Assembly: GCA_034359265.1 (NCBI GenBank) | Contig: CP136896.1 | Location: 35,392,001-35,456,000 of the forward strand | From: Canna indica | Taxonomy: Eukaryota > Streptophyta > Magnoliopsida > Zingiberales > Cannaceae | Reading direction: 5' to 3' | DNA length: 64,000 nt | Notes under the pieces: model-generated | Told to the model about the DNA's origin: nothing | Seen by the model: only the letters and a program-made list of their open reading frames with translations | Databases searched by the model: none | Part shown: piece after piece, positions 46,962 through 60,500 of the stretch | How positions within the stretch are numbered: the stretch's first letter is position 1 | How the letters are laid out: the number at the start of each line of letters is the position of its first letter | Made by a program: the position numbers and the translations under genes

Positions 46962-49900
46962 TGCATTAGTCTGTCAAAAATAACTCGATTAACAACTTCT
47001 CCCATCACAGTGAATGTTCTGGAGTCGCTCGGGACTCAGATTACAGGGCGTTTCGAGCCGATACCCCGAAGTTCAATCAGTCTGCTTCGTTCAAGATTCT
47101 ATTCGAAAAATAGTGCAATTCTGTGCATTAGTCTGTCGAGAATAACTCGATTAACAACTTCTCCCATCGCAGTGAATCTTCTGGAGTCGCTCGGTACTCA
47201 GATTACTGGGCGTTTCAAGCCGATACCCCGAAGTTCAATCAGTCGGCTTCGTTCAAAATCAATTCGAAAAATCATGCAATTATGTGCATTAGTCTGTCAA
47301 AAATAACTCGATTAACAACTTCTCCCATCGCAGTGAATGTTCTGGAGTCGCTCGGTACTCAGATTACTGGGCGTTTCGAGCTGATACCCCGAAGTTCAAT
47401 CAGTCGACATCGTTCAAGATCTATTCGAAAAATCATGCAATTCTATGCATTAGTCTGTCAAAAATAACTCGATTAACAACTTCTCCCATCACAGTGAATG
47501 TTCTGGAGTCGCTCGGGACTCAGATTACATGGCGTTTCGAGCCGATACCCCGAAGTTCAATCAGTCTGCTTCGTTCAAGATTCTATTCGAAAAATAGTGC
47601 AATTCTGTGCATTAGTCTGTCGAGAATAACTCGATTAACAACTTCACACATCGCAGTGAATGTTCTGGAGTCGCTCGGTACTCAGATTACTGGGCGTTTC
47701 GAGCCGATACCCCAAAGTTCAATCAGTCGGCCTCGTTCAAAATCAATTTGAAAAATCGTGCAATTCTTTGCATTAGTCTGTCAAAAATAACTCGATTAAC
47801 AACTTCTCCCATCGCAGTGAATGTTCTGGAGTCGCTCGGTACTCAGATTACTGGGCATTTCGAGCCGATACCCCGAAGTTCAATCAGTCGGCCTCGTTCA
47901 AAATCAATTCGAAAAATCGTGCAATTCTTTGGATTAGTCTGTCAAAAATAACTCGATTAACAACTTCTCCCATCACAGTGAATGTTCTGGAGTCGCTCGG
48001 GACTCAGATTACAGGGCGTTTCGAGCCGATACCCCGAAGTTCAATCAGTCGGCATCGTTCAAGATCTATTCGAAAAATCATGCAATTCTTTGCATTAGTC
48101 TGTAAAAAATAACTCGATTAACAACTTCTCCCATCATAGTTAATGTTCTGGAGTCGCTCGGGACTCAGATTACAGGGCGTTTCGAGCCGATACCCCAAAT
48201 TTCAATCAGTCAGCTTCGTTCAAGATTCTATTCGAAAAATCGTGCAATTCTGTGCATTAGTCTGTCAAAAATAACTCGATTAACAACTTCTCCCATCGCA
48301 GTGAAGGTTCTGGAGTCGCTCGGTACTCAGATTACTGGGCGTTTCGAGCTGATACCCCGAAGTTCAATCAGTCGGCATCGTTCAAGATCTATTCGAAAAA
48401 TCATGCAATTCTTTGCATTAGTCTGTCAAAAATAACTCGATTAACAACTTCTCCCATCACAGTGAATGTTCTGGAGTCGCTCGGGACTCAGATTACAGGG
48501 CGTTTCGAGCCGATACCCCGAAGTTCAATCAGTCTGCTTCGTTCAAGATTCTATTCGAAAAATAGTGTAATTCTGTGCATTAGTCTGTCAAAAATAACTC
48601 GATTAACAACTTCTCCCATCACAGTGAATGTTCTGGAGTCGCTCGGGACTCAGATTACAGGGCGTTTCGAGCTGATACACCGAAGTTCAATCAGTCTGCT
48701 TCGTTCAAGATTCTATTCGAAAAATAGTGCAATTCTGTGCATTAGTCTGTCGAGAATAACTCGATTAATAACTTCTCCCATCGCAGTGAATGTTCTGGAG
48801 TCGCTCGGTACTCAGATTACTGGGCGTTTCGAGCCGATACCCCAAAATTCAATCAGTCGGCCTCGTTCAAAATCAATTCGAAAAATTGTGCAATTCTTTG
48901 CATTAGTCTGTCAAAAATAACTCGATTAACAACTTCTCCCATCGCAGTTAATGTTCTGGAGTCGCTCGGTACTCAGATTACTGGGCGTTTCGAGCCGATA
49001 CCCCGAAGTTCAATCAGTCGGCCTCGTTCAAAATCAATTCGAAAAATCGTGCAATTCTTTGGATTAGTCTGTCAAAAATAACTCGATTAACAACTTCTCC
49101 CATCACAGTGAATGTTCTGGAGTCGCTCGGGACTCAGATTACAGGGCGTTTCGAGCCGATACCCCGAAGTTCAATCAGTCGGCATCGTTCAAGATCTATT
49201 CAAAAAATCATGCAATTCTGTGCATTAGTCTGTCAAAAATAACTCGATTAACAACTTCTCCCATCACAGTGAATGTTCTGGAGTCGCTCGGGACTCAGAT
49301 TACATGGCGTTTCGAGCCGATACTCCGAAGTTCAATCAGTCTGCTTCGTTCAAGATTCTATTCGAAAAATAGTGCAATTCTGTGCATTAGTCTGTCGAGA
49401 ATAACTCGATTAACAACTTCACACATCGCAGTGAATGTTCTGGAGTCGCTCGGTACTCAGATTACTGGGCGTTTCGAGCCGATACCCCAAAGTTCAATCA
49501 GTCGGCCTCGTTCAAAATCAATTCGAAAAATCGTGCAATTCTTTGCATTAGTCTGTCAAAAATAACTCGATTAACAACTTCTCCCATCGCAGTGAATGTT
49601 CTGGAGTCGCTCGGTACTCAGATTACTGGGCATTTCGAGCCGATACCCCGAAGTTCAATCAGTCGGCCTCGTTCAAAATCAATTCGAAAAATCGTGCAAT
49701 TCTTTGGATTAGTCTGTCAAAAATAACTCGATTAACAACTTCTCCCATCACAGTGAATGTTCTGGAGTCGCTCGGGACTCAGATTACAGGGCATTTCGAG
49801 CCGATACCCCGAAGTTCAATCAGTCGGCATCGTTCAAGATCTATTCGAAAAATCATGCAATTCTTTGCATTAGTCTGTCAAAAATAACTCGATTAACAAC

Positions 49901-50543
49901 TTCTCCCATCATAGTTAATGTTCTGGAGTCGCTCGGGACTCAGATTACAGGGCGTTTCGAGCCGATACCCCAAATTTCAATCAGTCGGCTTCGTTCAAGA
50001 TTCTATTCGAAAAATCGTGCAATTCTGTGCATTAGTCTGTCAAAAATAACTCGATTAACAACTTCTCCCATCGCAGTGAAGGTTCTGGAGTCGCTCGGTA
50101 CTCAGATTACTGGGCGTTTCGAGCTGATACCCCGAAGTTCAATCAGTCGGCATCGTTCAAGATCTATTCGAAAAATCATGCAATTCTTTGCATTAGTCTG
50201 TCAAAAATAACTCGATTAACAACTTCTCCCATCACAGTGAATGTTCTGGAGTCGCTCGGGACTCAGATTACAGGGCGTTTCGAGCCGATACCCCGAAGTT
50301 CAATCAGTCTGCTTCGTTAAAGATTCTATTCGAAAAATAGTGTAATTTTGTGCATTAGTCTGTCAAAAATAACTCGATTAACAACTTCTCCCATCACAGT
50401 GAATGTTCTGGAGTCGCTCGGGACTCAGATTACAGGGCGTTTCGAGCCGATACCCCGAAGTTCAATCAGTCTGCTTCGTTCAAGATTCTATTCGAAAAAT
50501 AGTGCAATTCTGTGCATTAGTCTATCGAGAATAACTCGATTAA
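46962..50543 (+). repeat. 21-mer higher-order repeat, tandem copy 2
   Basis: Second 3,389-bp copy with further scattered changes: caatttgaaaaatcg at about 47744, gatacaccg at about 48675, ccccaaaattc at about 48841, gatactccg at about 49320, gttaaagattc at about 50316. The match weakens after 50524 (gtctatcg) and ends near 50544 (ttaataac). Confidence 0.82.
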
Positions 50544-53500
50544 TAACTTCTCCCATCGCAGTGAATGTTCTGGAGTCGCTCGGTACTCAGATTACTGGGC
50601 GTTTCGAGCCGATACCCCAAAGTTCAATCAGTCGGCCTCGTTCAAAATCAATTCGAAAAATCGTGCAATTCTTTGCATTAGTCTGTCAAAAATAACTCGA
50701 TTAACAACTTCTCCCATCGCAGTTAATGTTCTGGAGTCGCTCGGTACTCAGATTACTGGGCGTTTCGAGCCGATACCCCGAAGTTCAATCAGTCGGCCTC
50801 GTTCAAAATCAATTCGAAAAATCGTGCAATTCTTTGGATTAGTCTGTCAAAAATAACTCGATTAACAACTTCTCCCATCACAGTGAATGTTCTGGAGTCG
50901 CTCGGGACTCAGATTACAGGGCGTTTCGAGCCGATACCCCGAAGTTCAATCAGTCGGCATCGTTCAAGATCTATTCGAAAAATCATGCAATTCTGTGCAT
51001 TAGTCTGTCAAAAATAACTCGATTAACAACTTCTCCCATCGCAGTGAATGTTCTGGAGTCGCTCGGTACTCAGATTACTGGGCGTTTCGAGCTGATACCC
51101 CGAAGTTCAATCAGTCGGCATCGTTCAAGATCTATTAGAAAAATCAAGCAAATCTTTGCATTAGTCTGTCAAAAATAACTCGATTAACAACTTCTCCCAT
51201 CACAGTGAATGTTCTGGAGTCGCTCGGGACTCAGATTACAGGGCGTTTCGAGCCGATACCCCGAAGTTCAATCAGTCTGCTTCGTTCAAGATTCTACTCG
51301 AAAAATAGTGCAATTCTGTGCATTAGTCTGTCGAGAATAACTCGATTAACAACTTCTCCCATCGCAGTGAATGTTCTGGAGTCGCTCGGTACTCAGATTA
51401 CTGGGTGTTTCAAGCCGATACCCCGAAGTTCAATCAGTCGGCTTCGTTCAAAATCAATTCGAAAAATCATGCAATTATGTGCATTAGTCTGTCAAAAATA
51501 ACTCGATTAACAACTTCTCCCATCGCAGTGAATGTTCTGGAGTCGCTCGGTACTCAGATTACTGGGCGTTTCGAGCTGATACCCCGAAGTTCAATCAGTC
51601 GACATCGTTCAAGATCTATTCGAAAAATCATGCAATTCTTTGCATTAGTCTGTCAAAAATAACTCGATTAACAACTTCTCCCATCACAGTGAATGTTCTG
51701 GAGTCGCTCGGGACTCAGATTACATGGCGTTTCGAGCCGATACCCCGAAGTTCAATCAGTCTGCTTCGTTCAAGATTCTATTCGAAAAATACTGCAATTC
51801 TGTGCATTAGTCTGTCGAGAATAAGTCGATTAACAATTTCTCCCATCGCAGTGAATGTTCTGGAGTCGCTCGGTACTCAGATTACTGGGCGTTTCGAGCC
51901 GATACCCCAAAGTTCAATCAGTCGGCCTCGTTCAAAATCAATTCGAAAAATCGTGCAATTCTTTGCATTAGTCTGTCAAAAATAACTCGATTAACAACTT
52001 CTCCCATCGCAGTGAATGTTCTGGAGTCGCTCGGTACTCAGATTACTGGGCATTTCGAGCCGATACCCCGAAGTTCAATCAGTCGGCCTCGTTCAAAATC
52101 AATTCGAAAAATCGTGCAATTCTTTGGATTAGTCTGTCAAAAATAACTCGATTAACAACTTCTCCCATCACAGTGAATGTTCTGGAGTCGCTCGGTACTC
52201 AGATTACTGGGCGTTTCAAGCCGATACCCCGAAGTTCAATCAGTCGGCTTCGTTCAAAATCAATTCGAAAAATCATGCAATTATGTGCATTAGTCTGTCA
52301 AAAATAACTCGATTAACAACTTCTCCCATCGCAGTGAATGTTCTGGAGTCGCTCGGTACTCAGATTACTGGGCGTTTCGAGCTGATACCCCGAAGTTCAA
52401 TCAGTCGACATCGTTCAAGATCTATTCGAAAAATCATGCAATTCTTTGCATTAGTCTGTCAAAAACAACTCGATTAACAACTTCTCCCATCACAGTGAAT
52501 GTTCTGGAGTCGCTCGGGACTCAGATTACATGGCGTTTCGAGCCGATACCCCGAAGTTCAATCAGTCTGCTTCGTTCAAGATTCTATTCGAAAAATAGTG
52601 CAATTCTGTGCATTAGTCTGTCGAGAATAACTCGATTAACAACTTCTCCCATCGCAGTGAATGTTCTGGAGTCGCTCGGTACTCAGATTACTGGGCGTTT
52701 CGAGCCGATACCCCAAAGTTCAATCAGTCGGCCTCGTTCAAAATCAATTCGAAAAATCGTGCAATTCTTTGCATTAGTCTGTTAAAAATAACTCGATTAA
52801 CAACTTCTCCCATCGCAGTGAATGTTCTGGAGTCGCTCGGTACTCAGATTACTGGGCATTTCGAGCCGATACCCCGAAGTTCAATCAGTCGGCCTCGTTC
52901 AAAATCAATTCGAAAAATCGTGCAATTCTTTGGATTAGTCTGTCAAAAATAACTCGATTAACAACTTCTCCCATCACAGTGAATGTTCTGGAGTCACTCG
53001 GGACTCAGATTACAGGGCGTTTCGAGCCGATACCCCGAAGTTCAATCAGTCGGCATCGTTCAAGATCTATTCGAAAAATCATGCAATTCTTTGCATTAGT
53101 CTGTCAAAAATAACTCGATTAACAACTTCTCCCATCATAGTTAATGTTCTGGAGTCGCTCGGGACTCAGATTACAGGGCGTTTCGAGCTGATACCCCAAA
53201 TTTCAATCAGTCGGCTTCGTTCAAGATTCTATTCGAAAAATCGTGCAATTCTGTGCATTAGTCTGTCAAAAATAACTCGATTAACAACTTCTCCCATCGC
53301 AGTGAAGGTTCTGGAGTCGCTCGGTACTCAGATTACTGGGCGTTTCGAGCTGATACCCCGAAGTTCAATCAGTCGGCATCGTTCAAGATCTATTCGAAAA
53401 ATCATGCAATTCTTTGCATTAGTCTGTCAAAAATAACTCAATTAACAACTTCTCCCATCACAGTGAATGTTCTGGAGTCGCTCGGGACTCAGATTACAGG

Positions 53501-54560
53501 GCGTTTCGAGCCGATACCCCGAAGTTCAATCAGTCTGCTTCGTTCAAGATTCTATTCGAAAAATAGTGTAATTCTGTGCATTAGTCTGTCAAAAATAACT
53601 CGATTAACAACTTCTCCCATCACAGTGAATGTTCTGGAGTCGCTCGGGACTCAGATTACAGGGCGTTTCGAGCCGATACCCCGAAGTTCAATCAGTCTGC
53701 TTCGTTCAAGATTCTATTCGAAAAATAGTGCAATTCTGTGCATTAGTCTGTCGAGAATAACTCGATTAATAACTTCTCCCATCGCAGTGAATGTTCTGGA
53801 GTCGCTCGGTACTCAGATTACTGGGCGTTTCGAGCCGATACCCCAAAGTTCAATCAGTCGGCCTCGTTCAAAATCAATTCGAAAAATCGTGCAATTCTTT
53901 GCATTAGTCTGTCAAAAATAACTCGATTAACAACTTCTCCCATCGCAGTTAATGTTCTGGAGTCGCTCGGTACTCAGATTACTGGGCGTTTCGAGCCGAT
54001 ACCCCGAAGTTCAATCAGTCGGCCTCGTTCAAAATCAATTCGAAAAATCGTGCAATTCTTTGGATTAGTCTGTCAAAAATAACTCGATTAACAACTTCTC
54101 CCATCACACTGAATGTTCTGGAGTCGCTCGGGACTCAGATTACAGGGCGTTTCGAGCCGATACCCCGAAGTTCAATCAGTCGGCATCGTTCAAGATCTAT
54201 TCGAAAAATCATGCAATTCTGTGCATTAGTCTGTCAAAAATAACTCGATTAACAACTTCTCCCATCGCAGTGAATGTTCTGGAGTCGCTCGGTACTCAGA
54301 TTACTGGGCGTTTCGAGCTGATACCCCGAAGTTCAATGAGTCGGCATCGTTCAAGATCTATTAGAAAAATCAAGCAAATCTTTGCATTAGTCTGTCAAAA
54401 ATAACTCGATTAACAACTTCTCCCATCACAGTGAATGTTCTGGAGTCGCTCGGGACTCAGATTACAGGGCGTTTCGAGCCGATACCCCGAAGTTCAATCA
54501 GTCTGCTTCGTTCAAGATCAATTCGAAAAATCGTGCAATTCTTTGCATTAGTCTATCAAA
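50544..54560 (+). repeat. Mixed tail domain before the duplication junction
   Basis: Satellite only. Segments of the 10/11-mer type (W units at about 51,722 and 52,528) alternate with an E-A'-F-G module at about 51,012-51,662 that otherwise belongs to the 7-43 kb territory. About 50,237-51,280 recurs at a 3,226-bp offset (20 monomers) as 53,463-54,510. Local oddities: atactgcaattc at about 51789, aagtcgattaacaatttc at about 51823, ctgttaaaaataa at about 52780, gtcactcggg at about 52994. No gene or other element was seen. Confidence 0.75.
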
Positions 54561-54565
54561 AATAA
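54405..54565 (+). repeat. Junction hybrid monomer at the start of the right duplication copy
   Basis: The left part is A'-like (catcacag, gggactc, cagtctgcttcgttcaag). The right part is B-like (atcaattcgaaaaatcg, caattctttg, ctatcaaaaataa). The switch lies at about 54511-54518 in ttcaagatcaattcg, a combination I did not see elsewhere in the window. Because the A' right module normally has the extra base, this hybrid is 161 bp instead of 162. It sits immediately before the start of the 51,953-bp-offset duplication. Confidence 0.8.
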
Positions 54566-57500
54566 CTCGATTAACAACTTCTCCCATCACAGTGAATGTT
54601 CTGGAGTCGCTCGGTACTCAGATTACTGGGCGTTTCGAGCCGATACCCCGAAGTTCAATCAGTCGGCCTCGTTCAAAATCAATTCGCAAAATCGTGCAAT
54701 TCTTTGCATTAGTCTATCAAAAATAACTCGATTAACAACTTCACCCATCACAGTGAATTTTCTGGAGTCGCTCGGGACTCAGATTATAGGGCGTTTCAAG
54801 CCGATACCCCGAAGTTTAATCAGTCGGCATCGTTCAAGATCTATTCGAAAAACCATGCAATTCTTTGCATTAGTCTGTCAAAAATAACTCGATTAACAAC
54901 TTCTCCCATCATAGTTAATGTTCTGGAGTCGCTCGGGACTCAGATTACAGGGCGTTTCGAGCCGATACCCCGAAGTTCAATCAGTTGGCTTCGTTCAAGA
55001 TTCTATTCGAAAAATCGTGCAATTATGTGCATTAGTCTGTCAAAAATAACTCGATTAACAACTTCTCCCATCGCAGTGAATGTTCTGGAGTCGCTCGGTA
55101 CTCAGATTATTGGGCGTTTCGAGCTGATACCCCGAAGTTCAATCAGTCGGCATCGTTCAAGATCTATTAGAAAAATCAAGCAATTCTTTGCATTAGTCTG
55201 TCAAAAATAACTCGATTAACAACTTCTCCCATCACAGTGAATGTTCTGGAGTCGCTCGGGACTCAGATTACTGGGCGTTTCGAGCCGATACCCCGAAGTT
55301 CAATCAGTCTGCTTCGTTCAAGATTCTACTCGAAAAATAGTGCAATTCTGTGCATTAGTCTGTCGAGAATAACTCGATTAACAACTTCTCCCATCGCAGT
55401 GAATGTTCTGGAGTCGCTCGGTACTCAGATTACTGGGCGTTTCAAGCCGATACCCCGAAGTTCAATCAGTCGGCTTCGTTCAAAATCAATTCGAAAAATC
55501 ATGCAATTATGTGCATTAGTCTGTCAAAAATAACTCGATTAACAACTTCTCCCATCGCAGTGAATGTTCTGGAGTCGCTCGGGGCTCAGATTACAGTGTG
55601 TTTCGAGCCGATACCCCGAAGTTCAATCAGTCGGCATCGTTCAAGATCTATTCGAAAAAGCATGCAATTCTTTGCATTAGTCTGTCAAAAATAACTCGAT
55701 TAACAACTTCTCCCATCGCAGTGAATGTTCTGGAGTCTTTCGGGACTCTGATTACAGGGCGTTTCGAGCCGATACCCCGATGTTCAATCAGTCTGCTTCG
55801 TTCAAGATTCTATTCAAAAAATAGTGCAATTCTGTGCATTAGTCTGTCGAGAATAACTCGATTAACAACTTCTCCCATCACAGTGAATGTTCTGGAGTCG
55901 CTCGGTACTCAGATTACTGGGCGTTTCGAGCCGATACCCCGAAGTTCAATCAGTCGGCCTCGTTCAAAATCAATTCGCAAAATCGTGCAATTCTTTGCAT
56001 TAGTCTGTCAAAAATAACTCGATTAACAACTTCACCCATCACAGTGAATTTTCTGGAGTCGCTCGGGACTCAGATTATAGGGCGTTTCAAGCCGATACCC
56101 CGAAGTTTAATCAGTCGGCATCGTTCAAGATCTATTCGAAAAACCATGCAATTCTTTGCATTAGTCTGTCAAAAATAACTCGATTAACAACTTCTCCCAT
56201 CATAGTTAATGTTCTGGAGTCGCTCGGGACTCAGATTACAGGGCGTTTCGAGCCGATACCCCGAAGTTCAATCAGTTGGCTTCGTTCAAGATTCTATTCG
56301 AAAAATCGTGCAATTATGTGCATTAGTCTGTCAAAAATAACTCGATTAACAACTTCTCCCATCGCAGTGAATGTTCTGGAGTCGCTCGGTACTCAGATTA
56401 TTGGGCGTTTCGAGCTGATACCCCGAAGTTCAATCAGTCGGCATCGTTCAAGATCTATTAGAAAAATCAAGCAATTCTTTGCATTAGTCTGTCAAAAATA
56501 ACTCGATTAACAACTTCTCCCATCACAGTGAATGTTCTGGAGTCGCTCGGGACTCAGATTACAGGGCGTTTCGAGCCGATACCCCGAAGTTCAATCAGTC
56601 TGCTTCGTTCAAGATTCTACTCGAAAAATAGTGCAATTCTGTGCATTAGTCTGTCGAGAATAACTCGATTAACAACTTCTCCCATCGCAGTGAATGTTCT
56701 GGAGTCGCTCGGTACTCAGATTACTGGGCGTTTCAAGCCGATACCCCGAAGTTCAATGAGTCGGCTTCGTTCAAAATCAATTCGAAAAATCATGCAATTA
56801 TGTGCATTAGTCTGTCAAAAATAACTCGATTAACAACTTCTCCCATCGCAGTGAATGTTCTGGAGTCGCTCGGTACTCAGATTTCTGGGCGTTTCGAGCC
56901 GATACCCCAAAGTTCAATCAGTCGGCCTCGTTCAAAATCAATTCGAAAAATCGTGCAATTCTTTGCATTAGTCTGTCAAAAATAACTCGATTAACAACTT
57001 CTCCCATCACAGTGAATGTTCTGGAGTCGCTCGGGACTCAGATTACAGTGTGTTTCGAGCCGATACCCCGAAGTTCAATCAGTCGGCATCGTTCAAGATC
57101 TATTCAAAAAAGCATGCAATTCTTTGCATTAGTCTGTCAAAAATAACTCGATTAACAACTTCTCCCATCGCAGTGAATGTTCTGGAGTCGCTCGGGACTC
57201 TGATTACAGGGCGTTTCGAGCCGATACCCCGAAGTTCAATCAGTCTGCTTCGTTCAAGATTCTATTCGAAAAATAGTGCAATTCTATGCATTAGTCTGTC
57301 GAGAATAACTCGATTAACAACTTCTCCCATCACAGTGAATGTTCTGGAGTCGCTCGGTACTCAGATTACTGGGCGTTTCGAGCCGATACCCCGAAGTTCA
57401 ATCAGTCGGCCTCGTTCAAAATCAATTCGAAAAATCGTGCAATTCTTTGCATTAGTCTGTCAAAAATAACTCGATTAACAACTTCACCTATCACAGTGAA

Positions 57501-60500
57501 TTTTCTGGAGTCGCTCGGGACTCAGATTATAGGGCGTTTCAAGCCGATACCCCGAAGTTTAATCAGTCGGCATCGTTCAAGATCTATTCGAAAAACCATG
57601 CAATTCTTTGCATTAGTCTGTCAAAAATAACTCGATTAACAACTTCTCCCATCATAGTTAATGTTCTGGAGTCGCTCCGGACTCAGATTACAGGGCGTTT
57701 CGAGCCGATACCCCGAAGTTCAATCAGTTGGCTTCGTTCAAGATTCTATTCGAAAAATCGTGCAATTATGTGCATTAGTCTGTCAAAAATAACTCGATTA
57801 ACAACTTCTCCCATCGCAGTGAATGTTCTGGAGTCGCTCGGTACTCAGATTACTGGGCGTTTCGAGCTGATACCCCGAAGTTCAATCAGTCGGCATCGTT
57901 CAAGATCTATTAGAAAAATCATGCAATTATGTGCATTAGTCTGTCAAAAATAACTCGATTAACAACTTCTCCCATCGCAGTGAATGTTCTGGAGTCGCTC
58001 GGTACTCAGATTTCTGGGCGTTTCGAGCCGATACCCAAAAGTTCAATCAGTCGGCCTCGTTCAAAATCAATTCGAAAAATCGTGCAATTCTTTGCATTAG
58101 TCTGTCAAAAATAACTCGATTAACAACTTCTCCCATCACAGTGAATGTTCTGGAGTCGCTCGGGACCCAGATTACAGTGTGTTTCGAGCCGATACCCCGA
58201 AGTTCGATCAGTCGGCCTCATTCAAAATCAATTCGAAAAATCGTGCAATTCTTTGCATTAGTCTGTCAAAAATAACTCGATTAACAACTTCACCCATCAC
58301 AGTGAATTTTCTGGAGTCGCTCGGGACTCAGATTATAGGGCGTTTCAAGCCGATACCCCGAAGTTTAATCAGTCGGCATCGTTCAAGATCTATTCGAAAA
58401 ACCATGCAATTCTTTGCATTAGTCTGTCAAAAATAACTCGATTAACAACTTCTCCCATCATAGTTAATGTTCTGGAGTCGCTCCGGACTCAGATTACAGG
58501 GCGTTTCGAGCCGATACCCCGAAGTTCAATCAGTTGGCTTCGTTCAAGATTCTATTCGAAAAATCGTGCAATTATGTGCATTAGTCTGTCAAAAATAACT
58601 CGATTAACAACTTCTCCCATCGCAGTGAATGTTCTGGAGTCGCTCGGTACTCAGATTACTGGGCGTTTCGAGCTGATACCTCGAAGTTCAATCAGTCGGC
58701 ATCGTTCAAGATCTATTAGAAAAATCATGCAATTATGTGCATTAGTCTGTCAAAAATAACTCGGTTAACAACTTATCCCATCGCAGTGAATGTTCTGGAG
58801 TCGCTCGGTACTCAGATTTCTGGGCGTTTCGAGCCGATACCCCAAAGTTCAATCAGTCGGCCTCGTTCAAAATCAATTCGAAAAATCGTGCAATTCTTTG
58901 CATTAGTCTGTCAAAAATAACTTGATTAACAACTTCTCCCATCACAGTGAATGTTCTGGAGTCGCTCGGGACCCAGATTACAGTGTGTTTCGAGCCGATA
59001 CCCCGAAGTTCAATCAGTCGGCATCGTTCAAGATCTATTCGAAAAAGCATGCAATTCTTTGCATTAGTCTGTCAAAAATAACTCGATTAACAACTTCTCC
59101 CATCGCAGTGAATGTTCTGGAGTCGCTCGGGACTCTGATTACAGGGCGTTTCGAGCCGATACCCCGAAGTTCAATCAGTCTGCTTCGTTCAAGATTCTAT
59201 TCAAAAAATAGTGCAATTTTGTGCGTTAGTCTGTCGAGAATAACTCGATTAACAACTTCTCCCATCACAGTGAATGTTCTGGAGTCGCTCGGTACTCAGA
59301 TTACTGGGCGTTTCGAGCCGATACCCCGAAGTTCAATCAGTCGGCCTCGTTCAAAATCAATTCGAAAAATCGTGCAATTCTTTGCATTAGTCTGTCAAAA
59401 ATAACTCGATTAACAACTTCTCCCATCACAGTGAATGTTCTGGAGTCGCTCGGGACTCAGATTACAGGGCGTTTCAAGCCGATACCCCGAAGTTTAATCA
59501 GTCGGCATCGTTCAAGATCTATTCGAAAAACCATGCAATTCTTTGCATTAGTCTGTCAAAAATAACTCGATTAACAACTTCTCCCATCATAGTTAATGTT
59601 CTGGAGTCGCTCGGGACTCAGATTACAGGGCGTTTCGAGCCGATACCCCGAAGTTCAATCAGTTGGCTTCGTTCAAGATTCTATTCGAAAAATCGTGCAA
59701 TTCTGTGCATTAGTCTGTCAAAAATAACTCGATTAACAACTTCTCCCATCGCAGTGAATGTTCTGGAGTCGCTCGGTACTCAGATTACTGGGCGTTTCGA
59801 GCTGATACCCCGAAGTTCAATCAGTCGGCATCGTTCAAGATCTATTAGAAAAATCAAGCAAATCTTTGCATTAGTCTGTCAAAAATAACTCGATTAACAA
59901 CTTCTCCCATCACAGTGAATGTTCTGGAGTCGCTCGGGACTCAGATTACAGGGCGTTTCGAGCCGATACCCCGAAGTTCAATCAGTCTGCTTCGTTCAAG
60001 ATTCTACTCAAAAAATAGTGCAATTCTGTGCATTAGTCTGTCGAGAATAACTCGATTAACAACTTCTCCCATCGCAGTGAATGTTCTGGAGTCGCTCGGT
60101 ACTCAGATTACTGGGTGTTTCAAGCCGATACCCCGAAGTTCAATCAGTCGGCTTCGTTCAAAATCAATTCGAAAAATCATGCAATTATGTGCATTAGTCT
60201 GTCAAAAATAACTCGATTAACAACTTCTCCCATCGCAGTGAATGTTCTGGAGTCGCTCGGTACTCAGATTACTGGGCGTTTCGAGCTGATACCCCGTAGT
60301 TCAATCAGTCGACATCGTTCAAGATCTATTCGAAAAATCATGCAATTCTTTGCATTAGTCTGTCAAAAATAACTCGATTAACAACTTCTCCCATCATAGT
60401 TAATGTTCTGGAGTCGCTCGGGACTCAGATTACAGGGCGTTTCGAGCCGATACCCCGAATTTCAATCAGTCGGCTTCGTTCAAGATTCTATTCGAAAAAT

